Shown in pieces: positions 1 to 10,749 of a stretch of DNA of 64,000 nucleotides. The notes under the pieces were generated by a model, which was given only the letters and a program-made list of their open reading frames with translations, did not search any database and had not been told where the DNA came from. A program made the translations under genes and the position numbers. Each line of letters starts with the position of its first letter. Within the stretch, counting starts at the first letter, position 1. Source of the DNA: Burkholderiaceae bacterium DAT-1 (GTDB lineage Bacteria; Pseudomonadota; Gammaproteobacteria; Burkholderiales; Chitinimonadaceae); NCBI GenBank assembly GCA_019084025.1, contig JAHRBI010000004.1, forward strand, positions 310,001 to 374,000. Reading direction: 5' to 3'.

Positions 1-1
1 G

Positions 2-298
2 GCGCTGGATTGGGTAATCGCCAATTCCAAAGAGTCCGCCCTTGTTGACACTGCTTCCATTCGTTTGGCCAATGTTTTGCTCGATCAAAAGCAATATGAT
101 GCGGCACTGGCGGCAGTCAAAGCACCGAAGAACCTGACTTTTGATCGTCTGTTTGCCGAAACCCGTGGTGATATTCTGTCTATCAAGGGCGATGTGGCGG
201 GTGCGCGTACAGCGTACAATGACGCGATCAAAACAATGGAAAAAGATGCGCCCGCACGCAAGCTGATCGAAATCAAGTTATCTGGTCTGGGAGGTTGA
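2..298 (+). CDS. YfgM-like tetratricopeptide protein, C-terminal part (5' end outside window)
   Basis: An open frame enters from the left edge and ends at a TGA at 296-298, giving about 98 residues of helical, repeat-like sequence (for example DILSIKGDVAGARTAYNDAI). Position directly before bamB and the helical repeat character match the YfgM/UPF0070 family, which is anchored in the inner membrane beside SecYEG and carries a periplasmic TPR domain. An ATG at 65 is internal; the frame is open upstream of it to the window edge, so the true start is outside. The stop is followed almost at once by bamB, so the two are probably co-transcribed. The membrane anchor cannot be seen here. Confidence 0.8.
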   Translation, partial: ALDWVIANSKESALVDTASIRLANVLLDQKQYDAALAAVKAPKNLTFDRLFAETRGDILSIKGDVAGARTAYNDAIKTMEKDAPARKLIEIKLSGLGG

Positions 299-300
299 GC

Positions 301-1425
301 GTGAATCTGCGTCACTTCTCATTACTGGCAGTACTGGGTTTGGCTGCGTGTGCAGGTACCGATAACGCGCCGCAACCTACTCCGCTGGAAAAAATCGAAT
401 CGCGTGCTTCGTTGACTCCGGTCTGGCGGAACAGTCACGCGTCTGCTGGCCTGTACCGATTCGTACCTGATCAAGAAAACAACCGTCTGTTCGTAGCAAG
501 TGCCGAAAAGGGCGTGATTGCATATGGAATGGATGATGGCCGCGAAGAGAACCGTTTCCGGCCTGAAGAAGGTATTGCGGGGGGCGTACTGGCGGACAAG
601 GGCTTGGTCATGGTTGGCTCGATCAAGGGCCGCCTGTTTGCATTTGATCAGGTAAGTGGCGCGTTGAAGTGGAAAGCACAACTGTCGAGCGAGATCGTAT
701 CTCCGCCGGTGAGTGCCGAAGGCGCCGTGATTGTGCGCACGGGCGATGGCAAGATTACCGCCCTGAATATTGCAGATGGTCAGCAGCGCTGGCGGTATGA
801 AGTACGTATGCCGGCATTGGTATTGCGTACCTATGCACCTGCTACGCTTGCTGATGGCGCTGCCTTCATCGGTGTGCCTGGTGGCAAAGTGATTGCGTTG
901 TCGCTGGCAGACGGGCGCCTGATCTGGGAGGCGGCAGTGGCGCAACCCAAGGGGGCGACAGAACTGGATCGCGTTGCAGATGTAGCATCCTCTCCCGTGA
1001 TTAACAATGGTCAGGTGTGTGCTGCAGCCTTTCAGGGCAAAGTAGCCTGTTTTGCGGCTGCAAATGGCAACCAGATATGGTCGCGTGAATTGTCATCCTT
1101 TGCCGGGGTGGCGATGGATCGCGAGCGAGTGTACGTCACCGATGAAACCGGTAACGTAGTGGCCTATGATCGTAATAGTGGCCGTTCGCTCTGGAAGCAG
1201 GAAAAGTTGTATGGCCGGCATGTTACCGGTCCAACCGTGTATAACGGCAATGTGGTGGTTGGCGATCTGGAAGGTGTGGTACATGTGCTGTCTGCAGAAG
1301 ATGGCTCTTTCCTGACCCGTCAGACCACGGATAAGTCTCCGATCAAGGTTGCCCCGCGAGTGATTGGCGGCAAGCTGGTTGTGCAGACCTCGGATGGCGG
1401 TGTTTACGCCTTCGCGAGCAAGTGA
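301..1425 (+). CDS. bamB: Outer membrane protein assembly factor BamB
   Basis: Lipoprotein of the BAM complex that helps insert beta-barrel proteins in the outer membrane. The GTG at 301 is preferred over TTG at 295 because GGGAGG at 288-293 sits seven bases before it. Residues 1-17 form a lipoprotein signal ending in LGLAAC, so Cys17 would be acylated. The remainder (about 374 residues in all) is a series of PQQ-like beta-propeller blades with recurring W and DG motifs (LKWKAQL, QRWRYEV, IWSREL, SLWKQEK). Placement between a yfgM-like gene and der matches many beta- and gammaproteobacteria. Confidence 0.96.
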   Translation: MNLRHFSLLAVLGLAACAGTDNAPQPTPLEKIESRASLTPVWRNSHASAGLYRFVPDQENNRLFVASAEKGVIAYGMDDGREENRFRPEEGIAGGVLADKGLVMVGSIKGRLFAFDQVSGALKWKAQLSSEIVSPPVSAEGAVIVRTGDGKITALNIADGQQRWRYEVRMPALVLRTYAPATLADGAAFIGVPGGKVIALSLADGRLIWEAAVAQPKGATELDRVADVASSPVINNGQVCAAAFQGKVACFAAANGNQIWSRELSSFAGVAMDRERVYVTDETGNVVAYDRNSGRSLWKQEKLYGRHVTGPTVYNGNVVVGDLEGVVHVLSAEDGSFLTRQTTDKSPIKVAPRVIGGKLVVQTSDGGVYAFASK

Positions 1426-1443
1426 TTAGAAAGTAGTAGCGAG

Positions 1444-2823
1444 ATGAAACCAACCGTCGCCCTTGTAGGGCGTCCCAATGTCGGCAAATCGACACTGTTC
1501 AATCGTCTGACCAAAACGCGTGATGCGTTGGTTGCCGACATGCCGGGCCTGACCCGTGACCGTCACTATGGTCACGGCAAGGTCGGTAGCAAGCCGTATC
1601 TCGTCGTGGATACCGGGGGCTTCGAGCCCGTGGCCGATGACGGTATCCTCCATGAAATGGCGCGTCAAACGCTGCAAGCGATTGATGAAGCCGACGCTGT
1701 AGTGTTCATCGTGGATGCGCGCGTTGGGCTGACCCCGCAAGATAAGCTGATTGCCAATCGCTTGCGCCAGTTGTCCCAGCCGGTGCAGCTGGTTGTGAAC
1801 AAGGCTGAAGGGATGAATTCAGCTGTTGTTTCTGCAGAGTTCTTTGAGCTTGGCCTGGGCGAGCCTTGGCCAATTTCGGCTAGTCATGGCGAAGGCGTGC
1901 GCAATCTGATGGAGTCAGTGTTGTCGACCTTTGAAGTCGATCCTGATGAAGCTGAGCCAGATCATCCGCGTTTCGCCATTATTGGCCGTCCCAATGTCGG
2001 TAAATCCACTCTGGTGAACGCTATTCTGGGCGAAGAGCGCGTGATTGCATTTGATCAGCCCGGCACCACGCGTGACTCGATCGAGATCGAATTCGAGCGT
2101 AACGATCGCAAATACACCATTATCGATACGGCTGGTGTACGTCGCCGTGCCAAGGTATACGATGCAATCGAGAAATTCTCAGTCGTGAAAACGATGCAGG
2201 CGATCGAAGATGCCAACGTGGCAGTCTTGGTGCTGGATGCGCGCCTGGATGTGTCCGATCAGGACGCCCATATTGCCGGCTTCGCGCTGGAAGCAGGACG
2301 TGCATTGGTGGTCGCGGTGAATAAGTGGGAGGGCCTCGATCAATATCGTCGCGATCAGGTGCGTCGCGATATTGCCCGTAAACTGTCTTTCCTCGATTTT
2401 GCAAAATTTCACTTTATTTCAGCTTTGCAAGGCCAGGGTGTGGGCGATTTGTTCGCAAGCATCGATCAAGCCTATGCGGCAGCAATGGTGAATTTGCCCA
2501 CTCCGAAATTAACGCGTGCGTTGCAACTCGCGGTGGAAAAACAACAACCGCCACGTGCAGGTCTCGTCAGGCCAAAACTCAAGTATGCTCACCAGGGTGG
2601 CGTGAACCCGCCTGTGGTCGTCGTGCATGGTACTGCGCTTGAAGCCATTCCTGCCAGCTACTGGCGCTATCTTGAGCATTCTTTCCTCAAAATGTTCAAA
2701 TTGCAGGGAACGCCGCTCAGGGTTCAATATAAAAAGAGCGTCAATCCTTACGATGATAAAAAGAGTGAAGTCCGCAAGATGAGTTTCTTGGAACACCGGC
2801 GTGCCAAAAAGGCCGCCTCCTGA
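1444..2823 (+). CDS. der: Ribosome biogenesis GTPase Der (EngA)
   Basis: 459-residue tandem GTPase needed for maturation of the 50S subunit. Two complete G domains are visible: GRPNVGKST at residues 9-17 and again near residue 181, with NKAE and NKWE as the two G4 motifs. A C-terminal KH-like domain ends in a basic tail (HRRAKKAAS). Length is normal for the family. The ATG at 1444 lies 18 bases after the bamB stop, so the gene probably belongs to the same transcript. Confidence 0.98.
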   Translation: MKPTVALVGRPNVGKSTLFNRLTKTRDALVADMPGLTRDRHYGHGKVGSKPYLVVDTGGFEPVADDGILHEMARQTLQAIDEADAVVFIVDARVGLTPQDKLIANRLRQLSQPVQLVVNKAEGMNSAVVSAEFFELGLGEPWPISASHGEGVRNLMESVLSTFEVDPDEAEPDHPRFAIIGRPNVGKSTLVNAILGEERVIAFDQPGTTRDSIEIEFERNDRKYTIIDTAGVRRRAKVYDAIEKFSVVKTMQAIEDANVAVLVLDARLDVSDQDAHIAGFALEAGRALVVAVNKWEGLDQYRRDQVRRDIARKLSFLDFAKFHFISALQGQGVGDLFASIDQAYAAAMVNLPTPKLTRALQLAVEKQQPPRAGLVRPKLKYAHQGGVNPPVVVVHGTALEAIPASYWRYLEHSFLKMFKLQGTPLRVQYKKSVNPYDDKKSEVRKMSFLEHRRAKKAAS

Positions 2824-2936
2824 GGCTTGAGTATCCCCATAAAAATGCTAATTAATAAAGGGGAGGAATGGTGTCGGACCTGCTTGGGCGAAATTTTCGC
2901 TGTTTTTTCACTTTCTGAATGTCGGAGAACTACAAC

Positions 2937-3188
2937 ATGAGCGCGAAGGGGCAAATGCTACAAGACCCGTTTCTGAATATCTTGCGCAAGGAACATGTGC
3001 CGGTGTCGATCTATCTGGTCAATGGCATCAAGCTGCAAGGGCAGATCGAGTCTTTTGATCAATACGTGGTTCTGCTGCGTAACACCGTGACGCAAATGGT
3101 GTACAAGCATGCCATTTCGACCGTCGTGCCTGCGCGTCCGGTCAGCATTCCTTACGAAAAGGATCAAGCTGCGCCTGCTGACGCCTGA
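2937..3188 (+). CDS. hfq: RNA chaperone Hfq
   Basis: Hexameric Sm-like protein that pairs small RNAs with mRNAs. The 83-residue product starts [19 protein letters not shown] and has the Sm2 motif [10 protein letters not shown]. An in-frame ATG at 2919 would add six residues, but GGAG at 2924-2927 lies before the ATG at 2937, which also gives the family N-terminus. It is followed by hflX, the usual hfq-hflX order. The C-terminal tail is short, as in many betaproteobacteria. The 113-base gap after der probably holds its promoter, but I could not pick one with confidence. Confidence 0.98.
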   Translation: MSAKGQMLQDPFLNILRKEHVPVSIYLVNGIKLQGQIESFDQYVVLLRNTVTQMVYKHAISTVVPARPVSIPYEKDQAAPADA

Positions 3189-3263
3189 TGCAGTTGTTCT
3201 CTGCGGCGCGAGGCCATGCCCGCGCCGCGTCCATTTTTTGTCCCATCCTAAAGAGTCATCAAC

Positions 3264-4391
3264 GTGTTTGAGCGCCATGAGGGCGGCAATCGTGCCGTTC
3301 TGGTTTGTCTCGATTTCGGTGAGCCCGAGCATCGCGAAAGTATTGAAGAATTAAAATTGCTCGTTGAGGGCAATGGTTACGCCGTACTTGGTGTGATTGA
3401 GGGTAAGCGCCAGAAGCCCGATCCAAAGCTATTTGCCGGAAGCGGCAAAGTTGAAGAGGTGGCGGCATTAGTGCGAGCGCACGATGCTAGCATTGTCATC
3501 TTCAATCATTCGCTCAGTGGCGCACAGGAACGCAATCTTGAACGCGCGCTTGAATGTCGGGTTTGTGATCGTGTACGTCTGATCCTGGCTATTTTTGCGC
3601 AACGCGCCCGAAGCAACGAAGGTAAGCTGCAAGTTGAGCTGGCTCAGTTGCAGTATATGTCCACTCGCCTTGTGCGCGGTTGGACGCACCTTGAGCGGCA
3701 GGCTGGTGGGATTGGTATGCGCGGTGGGCCGGGTGAAACCCAGCTCGAAATGGACCGCCGTATGCTGACTGAGCGCATCAAACAGGTGAAGGATCGCCTG
3801 AAGAAGCTGGAAAAGCAGCGTGATACCCAGCGTCGTGCACGGGAGCGGTCAAATACGTTTTCAGTGTCCCTGGTCGGTTATACCAATGCGGGAAAATCGA
3901 CGCTGTTTAATGCGTTGACGCATGCGCGAGCTTATGCTGCCGATCAATTGTTTGCGACATTGGATACGCAGAGTAGAAAGCTGTTTCTTGATTTGCAGCA
4001 CAGTCTGGTGCTGTCCGATACAGTGGGATTTATCCGGGATCTACCGCATAGCCTTGTCGAGGCATTCAAGGCGACACTGGAAGAAACTGTTCGGGCAGAT
4101 CTACTGCTTCACGTGGTGGATAGCGCAAGCGATACCCGTGAAATGCAAATGATTGAAGTGAACAAGGTATTGCAGGAAATTGGTGCGGATTCGATTCGCC
4201 AGCTGGTCATTCTGAATAAGATTGACCTGCGTGATGGCGAGCCCGCGGTGGAGCACGATGAATATGGTAGAATCTCGGCCGTCCGTTTAAGCGCCCGTAC
4301 TGGCGTTGGGCTGGATTTACTCCGCCAGGCGTTGATCGAATCCATGGATAACACATCATCTTCGACGGAAGATACGCATGACCCAACCTGA
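3264..4391 (+). CDS. hflX: GTPase HflX (ribosome rescue/splitting factor)
   Basis: 375-residue GTPase that binds 50S subunits and splits stalled ribosomes under stress. It has the N-terminal HflX domain, the GGPGETQLE signature around residues 153-162, a coiled linker rich in Lys/Arg (KQVKDRLKKLEKQRDTQRR), then the G domain with GYTNAGKST near residue 205, DTVGF and NKID. The GTG at 3264 is the only start that keeps the N-terminal domain. The 3' end overlaps the hflK start by 14 bases, suggesting translational coupling. Confidence 0.96.
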   Translation: MFERHEGGNRAVLVCLDFGEPEHRESIEELKLLVEGNGYAVLGVIEGKRQKPDPKLFAGSGKVEEVAALVRAHDASIVIFNHSLSGAQERNLERALECRVCDRVRLILAIFAQRARSNEGKLQVELAQLQYMSTRLVRGWTHLERQAGGIGMRGGPGETQLEMDRRMLTERIKQVKDRLKKLEKQRDTQRRARERSNTFSVSLVGYTNAGKSTLFNALTHARAYAADQLFATLDTQSRKLFLDLQHSLVLSDTVGFIRDLPHSLVEAFKATLEETVRADLLLHVVDSASDTREMQMIEVNKVLQEIGADSIRQLVILNKIDLRDGEPAVEHDEYGRISAVRLSARTGVGLDLLRQALIESMDNTSSSTEDTHDPT

Positions 4392-5559
4392 TCCGCAGTG
4401 GGGCAAAAAGCCCGAGGGCGGCCCGCCCGATCTGGACGAAGTGTTCGGCCGGATGTTCAAACGAATGAGCCAATTTTTTGGCGGCAAACCCGGTTCACAG
4501 CAACCGCAAGGAAATCATGCCGGCATTGCTGGCGGCTTGACCGTTGCTGGATTTGTACTCGGCGCGATCTATCTGTCGAGCGGATTTTATATGGTCGATG
4601 CTCGAGAAGAGGCGATTGTGCTCCGCTTTGGCAAGTTTGTTGCGCTGAATGAGGCTGGCCCGCATTGGCGTCTGCCCTGGCCGATCGAACGTCACGAAAT
4701 TGTGCGTTTGTCGGATGTCCGCTCCGTTGAAGTAGGTGGCAGCGGTCGCAATGAGTCGCAAATGCTGACTCAGGATCAGAACATTGTTGATGTACAGCTA
4801 GAAGTGCAATACGACATCAAGGATGCAAAGGCGTTCATGTTCAATAATGATCGTGCCGCAGGCGATCAGGATGCGCGGGATCTCGTTCGTAAGGTCGCCG
4901 AAACCTCGATCCGTGAAGTCGTCGGGAGCAATAAGGTCGATTTTGTGTTGCGCGAGGGTCGTACACAGATCGCGGCAGATACGACACGATTGGCGCAGAG
5001 TTTGCTGGATAACTATGCATCCGGAATTCATGTCGTCAAAGTGAATATCAACGATGTGCAACCGCCAGAGGAAGTACAGGCTGCTTTTGCCGATACGGTT
5101 AAAGCCGGTCAGGATAAAGTGAAGTACAAGAACGAAGGTCAGGCTTACGCAAACAGCCGCCTGCCTGAGGCTGAAGGTGTTGCTTCGCGCCTGCTGCAGG
5201 AAGCCGAGGGACATCGCCAGACCGTGGTAGCACGGGCCGAAGGTGATGCTGCACGTTTCCGCAAGGTGGCCATGGAATATGCCAAGGCACCACAGGTGAC
5301 GCGTGACCGCATGTACTACGACACCATGCAGCAAGTGTTAAGTAGCGCCACCAAGGTTGTGTCAGACCAGAAATCCGGTGGGGGCGGCAATCTGATCTAT
5401 CTGCCGCTCGACAAGATCATGCAGATGGGTGGAGCGAGCGCAGGTAGCGGTGCGACAGATTCAAAACCCAAGGAGCAGGCTAGTGTCGTGATGCCGGAGT
5501 CCCTGACCGCTAAGCCGCACGATTCAAGTGTCCGCTCAGAAGTACGGGAGGGCCGCTGA
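4378..5559 (+). CDS. hflK: FtsH protease activity modulator HflK
   Basis: Band-7/SPFH membrane protein that forms the HflKC cage around FtsH. The 393-residue product starts with a Pro/Gly-rich cytoplasmic segment, has one transmembrane stretch near residues 46-66 (AGGLTVAGFVLGAIYLSS), then the SPFH domain and a coiled, Ala/Glu-rich C-terminal helix (EAEGVASRLLQEAEGHRQTV). It overlaps hflX and is followed one base later by hflC. Confidence 0.97.
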   Translation: MTQPDPQWGKKPEGGPPDLDEVFGRMFKRMSQFFGGKPGSQQPQGNHAGIAGGLTVAGFVLGAIYLSSGFYMVDAREEAIVLRFGKFVALNEAGPHWRLPWPIERHEIVRLSDVRSVEVGGSGRNESQMLTQDQNIVDVQLEVQYDIKDAKAFMFNNDRAAGDQDARDLVRKVAETSIREVVGSNKVDFVLREGRTQIAADTTRLAQSLLDNYASGIHVVKVNINDVQPPEEVQAAFADTVKAGQDKVKYKNEGQAYANSRLPEAEGVASRLLQEAEGHRQTVVARAEGDAARFRKVAMEYAKAPQVTRDRMYYDTMQQVLSSATKVVSDQKSGGGGNLIYLPLDKIMQMGGASAGSGATDSKPKEQASVVMPESLTAKPHDSSVRSEVREGR

Positions 5560-5560
5560 T

Positions 5561-6436
5561 ATGCAGAAGCTCATGTCTAGTTTGATCGGGATACTGTTTG
5601 CCGGACTGTTGTTATCGGCATGCGTATTTACCGTTGATCAGCGCCAATATGCCGTCGTATTCCAGATGGGCGAGATGGTGCGCGTGGTGAAAGAGCCCGG
5701 GCTGCAGTTCCAGTTACCCTTTGTTCAGAACGTGCGCTACTTCGACAAACGCATCATGACCCTGGATGGCGGCATGGCGCAGCGTTTCATCACCGCTGAA
5801 AAGAAGAGCGTGCTGGTGGATAGCTATGTCAAATGGCAGATCGTAGATGTCGAACAGTTCTACCGCAGTGTGGGTACCAGTGTAAAGCAGGCCAATGATC
5901 GCTTGATGCGTACGCTCAACGATGCCTTGCGTGCGGAGTTTGGTAAGCAGACTGTTCAGGATGTCATTTCTGGCAAGCGCGACGATGTGATGGCTATGGT
6001 ACGTGCCGTGGCGAATGCCGACGCAGGCAAAATCGGCGTGAAAATTGTCGATGTTCGCCTGAAACGCGTTGATTTCCCCGAAGAAATCAGTGCAGCGGTG
6101 TTTGATCGCATGGTGTCCGAGCGGAAGACCGTGGCTGCGCAGCTGCGTGCTGAAGGGATGGCTGAACAGACGCAGATTCGCGCCGAAGCTGATCGTAAAC
6201 GCGAAGTGATTATTGCGGATGCGTATCAGAAAGCACAGGAAATTATCGGTGAAGGTGATGCGCGTGCGTCGGCAATTTATGCGGATGCGTTTGGTAAAAA
6301 TCCAGAGTTTTATGCGTTCTACCGTAGCATGGATGCTTACCAGAAGACGTTCAAGTCAAAGAGCGATGTGATTGTGCTCGACCCGTCTTCAGCCTTCCTG
6401 AAATATATGCGGGATCCCAAGGCAGGCGGCAAGTGA
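5561..6436 (+). CDS. hflC: Protease modulator HflC
   Basis: Partner of HflK in the HflKC-FtsH supercomplex; SPFH domain protein of 291 residues. The ATG at 5561 is chosen over the in-frame ATG at 5528 because 5528 lies inside hflK and the protein from 5561 begins with the membrane anchor (LMSSLIGILFAGLLL). The anchor ends LLLSAC, which fits a lipobox; HflC is normally a simple signal-anchor protein, so lipidation is only a possibility. The C-terminal half carries the usual Ala/Glu-rich coiled coil. Confidence 0.97.
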   Translation: MQKLMSSLIGILFAGLLLSACVFTVDQRQYAVVFQMGEMVRVVKEPGLQFQLPFVQNVRYFDKRIMTLDGGMAQRFITAEKKSVLVDSYVKWQIVDVEQFYRSVGTSVKQANDRLMRTLNDALRAEFGKQTVQDVISGKRDDVMAMVRAVANADAGKIGVKIVDVRLKRVDFPEEISAAVFDRMVSERKTVAAQLRAEGMAEQTQIRAEADRKREVIIADAYQKAQEIIGEGDARASAIYADAFGKNPEFYAFYRSMDAYQKTFKSKSDVIVLDPSSAFLKYMRDPKAGGK

Positions 6437-6452
6437 GGACCACTTTGACGCA

Positions 6453-6638
6453 ATGAATACCGACCTTGTGGTAACGGTACTGGCCCTCGTCCTGATTGTC
6501 GAGGGCCTCTTGCCGTTTATATCCCCGGCGACCTGGCGTAAGGTTGTGCTGCAGATGATGACGCTTGAAGACGGACAAATCCGCTTTATTGGTCTCGCTG
6601 CCGTGTTGTCGGGTCTGTTTTTGCTCTGGTTGAGCTGA
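6453..6638 (+). CDS. DUF2065 (YjeT-like) small membrane protein
   Basis: 61 residues with two hydrophobic helices (VVTVLALVLIVEGLLPF and IGLAAVLSGLFLLWLS) joined by WRKVVLQMMTLEDGQIR, which matches the DUF2065/YjeT family typically found just after hflC. Function is unknown. The ATG at 6453 is 16 bases after the hflC stop, and hisZ follows 20 bases later, so it sits inside the hflK-hflC-hisZ-purA operon. Confidence 0.9.
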   Translation: MNTDLVVTVLALVLIVEGLLPFISPATWRKVVLQMMTLEDGQIRFIGLAAVLSGLFLLWLS

Positions 6639-6658
6639 TTAAAGTCGATTGAAATCGT

Positions 6659-7816
6659 ATGCGTAACTGGATTCTGCCTGAAAATACTGCCGACTTGCTG
6701 CCACCCCAGGCACGGCGAGTCGAACTGCTGCGCCGAAGCATGCTGGATCGTTGCGCGGCTTTTGGTTATGAGCTGGTTTTACCGCCACTGCTCGAGTACG
6801 TCGAGTCACTGGTGGGTGAGGATGACAGCGCACTGGATATGAAAACCTACAAGCTGATGGATCAGTTATCTGGTCGTCAACTGGGTTTGCGCGCTGACAT
6901 TACCCCCCAGGTGGCGCGTATTGATGCGCACCTGCTGAACCGCCAGGGGGTGGCGCGCCTCTGTTATGCCGCACCAACCGTGCAAACGCTGCCTGATGGT
7001 ATTTTTTCCGCGCGCGAACCCTTGCAGCTTGGCGCGGAAATATATGGCCATGCAGGCGTTGAAGCCGATGCGGAAGTGCTGGAGCTGGCGGTGGATTGCC
7101 TGTCGCTTGCCGAGATCAATGTGCTGCATATTGATATTGGTCACGTTGGCTTTTTTGCCGAGCTGGCACAGTCTGCAGGATTGAGTGCTGCAGCGCGTGC
7201 GGAGGTCTTCAACGCGATCCAGCAAAAAGATACCGCCACACTCAAATCGCTAACTGCTGCAGTACCAGCAGAGCTAGCCGCTGCATTACAGGCACTGCCC
7301 GCACTGTATGGGGATGCTTCGATACTGGATAAGGCCGCTGCAGTGCTGCCGGCGACAACTGTGTGCAGCGCCGCCTTGTGTGAACTGCGTGAACTGGCTG
7401 CGCAATTGCAGGCGAGGGGAATCACCGTCAGCTTTGATCTGTCCGAGTTGCGCTCCGGTTTCTACCATACAGGTCTCGTATTTACGATATACGCCGAAGG
7501 CTGGCCGAACGCCATCGCCCGTGGTGGCCGCTATGATCACGCAGGCGCCCGCTTTGGACGCAGTCGTCCGGCTACAGGATTTAGTATAGATATCAAAGAA
7601 ATTGCCGACCGCTTGCCGCCTGCGCTGGCCCGCCCAGCCATTCTGGCGCCGTCAGGCAGTGATCCGGAATTGCTGGCAGCAATTCGTACGCTGCGCCAGT
7701 CCGGAGAAACCGTCGTTGTTCGCCTCGGCGACATCGTGGATGTGGAGGAGCTTCATGCCGACCGGATTCTGGTACGCATGAATGATCAATGGGGTGTTCA
7801 GCCACTCGTGGTGTGA
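6659..7816 (+). CDS. hisZ: ATP phosphoribosyltransferase regulatory subunit HisZ
   Basis: 385-residue paralogue of histidyl-tRNA synthetase that lacks the anticodon-binding domain and activates short-form HisG in the first step of histidine synthesis. The class II-like core is recognisable (MRNWILPENTADLLPPQARRV at the start, GLRADITPQVARID, ARGGRYD). Its presence implies a short HisG elsewhere in the genome. hisZ before purA is a common betaproteobacterial order. Confidence 0.95.
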   Translation: MRNWILPENTADLLPPQARRVELLRRSMLDRCAAFGYELVLPPLLEYVESLVGEDDSALDMKTYKLMDQLSGRQLGLRADITPQVARIDAHLLNRQGVARLCYAAPTVQTLPDGIFSAREPLQLGAEIYGHAGVEADAEVLELAVDCLSLAEINVLHIDIGHVGFFAELAQSAGLSAAARAEVFNAIQQKDTATLKSLTAAVPAELAAALQALPALYGDASILDKAAAVLPATTVCSAALCELRELAAQLQARGITVSFDLSELRSGFYHTGLVFTIYAEGWPNAIARGGRYDHAGARFGRSRPATGFSIDIKEIADRLPPALARPAILAPSGSDPELLAAIRTLRQSGETVVVRLGDIVDVEELHADRILVRMNDQWGVQPLVV

Positions 7817-7901
7817 TCACTTCGACCGAATATCGTGTGTGATGCTGCTCTGTAAAAGTAACGGGTAGCATCACCTATTCTGTATTGTGGGTTTTCTTTA
7901 A

Positions 7902-9209
<1,308 letters not shown>

Positions 9210-9223
9210 GCGAGCGTGATCTG

Positions 9224-9255
9224 AAACGGGGGCCTAGCCCCCGTTTTGCATTTTT
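9224..9255 (+). terminator. Rho-independent terminator after purA
   Basis: Perfect 10-bp stem AAACGGGGGC / GCCCCCGTTT with a three-base loop, followed by TTTT and a second T-run. It lies 14 bases after the purA stop. Confidence 0.9.
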
Positions 9256-9288
9256 ACTGCGATAAATCATGAAATAGGGGAGAGCGGC

Positions 9289-10047
9289 ATGACCGTGTTG
9301 TCAGTCAATGTGAATAAAATTGCGGTGCTGCGTAATTCACGTGGAGATGATTTGCCCAGTGTCACGCAGGCTGCGCGCGTGTGTATTGCGGCAGGTTGTG
9401 GCGGCATTACCGTTCACCCGCGTCCGGATCAGCGCCATATCAGGCCGCAGGATGTATATGATCTGGCATCCATGCTAAAAGGCACCTCCATCGAGTTCAA
9501 TATCGAGGGCAATCCGTTTGCACCGCCGCGAGATGGCTATCCGGGCATGATCGAACTTGTGCGTGCTACACGACCGGCGCAAGCGACTCTCGTGCCGGAT
9601 GCCGATGGACAAATTACGTCTGATCACGGGTTTAATCTGCGTAAAGATGCAGATCGTTTGCGGCCGCTGATTGCGGAGCTGAAATCGCTTGGTAGTCGGG
9701 TGAGTCTGTTTATTGATGCCGATGCAGAAGATATTGCATTGGCTAAAGAAATTGGCGCAGATCGACTCGAAATCTATACCGGGCCCTATGCAAAAGCATT
9801 TGCAGCAGGGGGGGCGACTAGCGAACTGGCTCAGTGCCGGAAGTTAATTGATCAGGCGCGCGCGAATGGATTGGGCATGAATGCGGGGCACGATTTGAGT
9901 CAGGCAAATCTGGGTGCATTTCTGAGGGCGTTACCGGAAGTTGAAGAAGTATCTATCGGGCATGCGCTGATCGGCGAGGCGCTCTATGATGGGTTGGCCA
10001 CCACCGTGAAAAACTATCTGAATGTGATTCGGTCGGTATCTGCGTAA
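9289..10047 (+). CDS. pdxJ: Pyridoxine 5'-phosphate synthase PdxJ
   Basis: 252-residue TIM-barrel enzyme that condenses 1-deoxyxylulose 5-phosphate with 3-amino-2-oxopropyl phosphate in the DXP-dependent vitamin B6 pathway. Typical motifs are present: [15 protein letters not shown] at the N-terminus, [13 protein letters not shown], and [10 protein letters not shown] near the C-terminus. In related genomes pdxJ usually lies between recO and acpS; here those two genes are adjacent at 25.3-26.4 kb and pdxJ stands alone after purA. Product length and motifs argue for a working enzyme. Confidence 0.95.
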   Translation: MTVLSVNVNKIAVLRNSRGDDLPSVTQAARVCIAAGCGGITVHPRPDQRHIRPQDVYDLASMLKGTSIEFNIEGNPFAPPRDGYPGMIELVRATRPAQATLVPDADGQITSDHGFNLRKDADRLRPLIAELKSLGSRVSLFIDADAEDIALAKEIGADRLEIYTGPYAKAFAAGGATSELAQCRKLIDQARANGLGMNAGHDLSQANLGAFLRALPEVEEVSIGHALIGEALYDGLATTVKNYLNVIRSVSA

Positions 10048-10066
10048 CGAGACGCATGCATGAGTG

Positions 10067-10096
10067 AGCCCCGGAAGTTGATTCCGGGCTACTTTG
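10067..10096 (+). terminator. Weak hairpin terminator after pdxJ
   Basis: AGCCCCGGAA pairs with TTCCGGGCT (one bulged C) around a short loop, 20 bases after pdxJ. The following ACTTTGTG is only mildly T-rich, so termination may be inefficient. Confidence 0.5.
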
Positions 10097-10183
10097 TGAA
10101 GACTGGCGCTAATATCCGGTGGGCGTAACTCACTAACAATATTGATCCGGAATTAAGGGTTCGGCCAGTCGATCGAATAAAAG

Positions 10184-10216
10184 AAAAAAGCCATACATTT
10201 TCATGTATGGCTTTTC
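10184..10216 (-). terminator. Terminator of the tRNA-Leu pair
   Basis: AAAAAAGCCATACAT pairs with ATGTATGGCTTTT around TTTC. On the minus strand it gives a stem followed by a six-base T-run, 24 bases beyond the mature 3' end of the distal tRNA. It could also act on the plus strand. Confidence 0.85.
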
Positions 10217-10239
10217 CGGAATATGACCTCTAAAAGAGG

Positions 10240-10326
10240 TGGTGCCCAAGAGAAGACTCGAACTTCCACGGTGTTGCCACCGCTAGGACCTGAACCTAGT
10301 GCGTCTACCAATTCCGCCACCTGGGC
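10240..10326 (-). tRNA. tRNA-Leu (anticodon CAG), distal copy
   Basis: 87 bases including an encoded CCA. On the minus strand it begins GCCCAGGTGGCGGAATTGG and has the anticodon loop TTCAGGT between CTAGG and CCTAG stems, giving CAG (reads CUG). A long variable arm is present, as expected for leucine. It is identical to the copy at 10389-10475. Confidence 0.97.
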
Positions 10327-10388
10327 ATTTCCGACTATTTTTTGAGCTTCGGTGCTCATGTCGATGATTAACCACAATCGACAAGTGG

Positions 10389-10475
10389 TGGTGCCCAAGA
10401 GAAGACTCGAACTTCCACGGTGTTGCCACCGCTAGGACCTGAACCTAGTGCGTCTACCAATTCCGCCACCTGGGC
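10389..10475 (-). tRNA. tRNA-Leu (anticodon CAG), proximal copy
   Basis: 87 bases with encoded CCA, identical to the downstream copy. The two are separated by 62 bases. CUG is likely the main leucine codon in this genome, which would explain the doubled gene. It is transcribed from the strong promoter at 10515-10542. Confidence 0.97.
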
Positions 10476-10514
10476 TTCGCTGCATCGCGTTGTGCGTTGC
10501 GTCGAGAGATGCGC

Positions 10515-10542
10515 ATTATAAGGACTTTTTACCGCCTGTCAA
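10515..10542 (-). promoter_or_regulatory. Consensus sigma-70 promoter for the tRNA-Leu pair
   Basis: On the minus strand, perfect TTGACA (10542-10537), a 16-base spacer and perfect TATAAT (10520-10515). It lies 40 bases before the first tRNA-Leu. Confidence 0.85.
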
Positions 10543-10749
10543 TACTTAAGGTGCAATATTTTTTTGCGTGATACATCAACCCGCTGATTTCATTGGATAT
10601 ATACACGACCGCATTATGTGTCGCAGATCGATTCAGCGTAAAACTTGCAAGATTTCCACTAGGATAAATCCAGGCGAGTATGAAGTGATTGGACGCCAAA
10701 TCGCCGAATGGGTAGATGTGCATACGGACGCACTCTGAGGATGGGCACA

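Noticed and set aside
10708-10749. Upstream start codons for the hybrid kinase
   Set aside because: ATG 10708 has no ribosome site and ATG 10741 abuts GAGG; 10750 has proper spacing.
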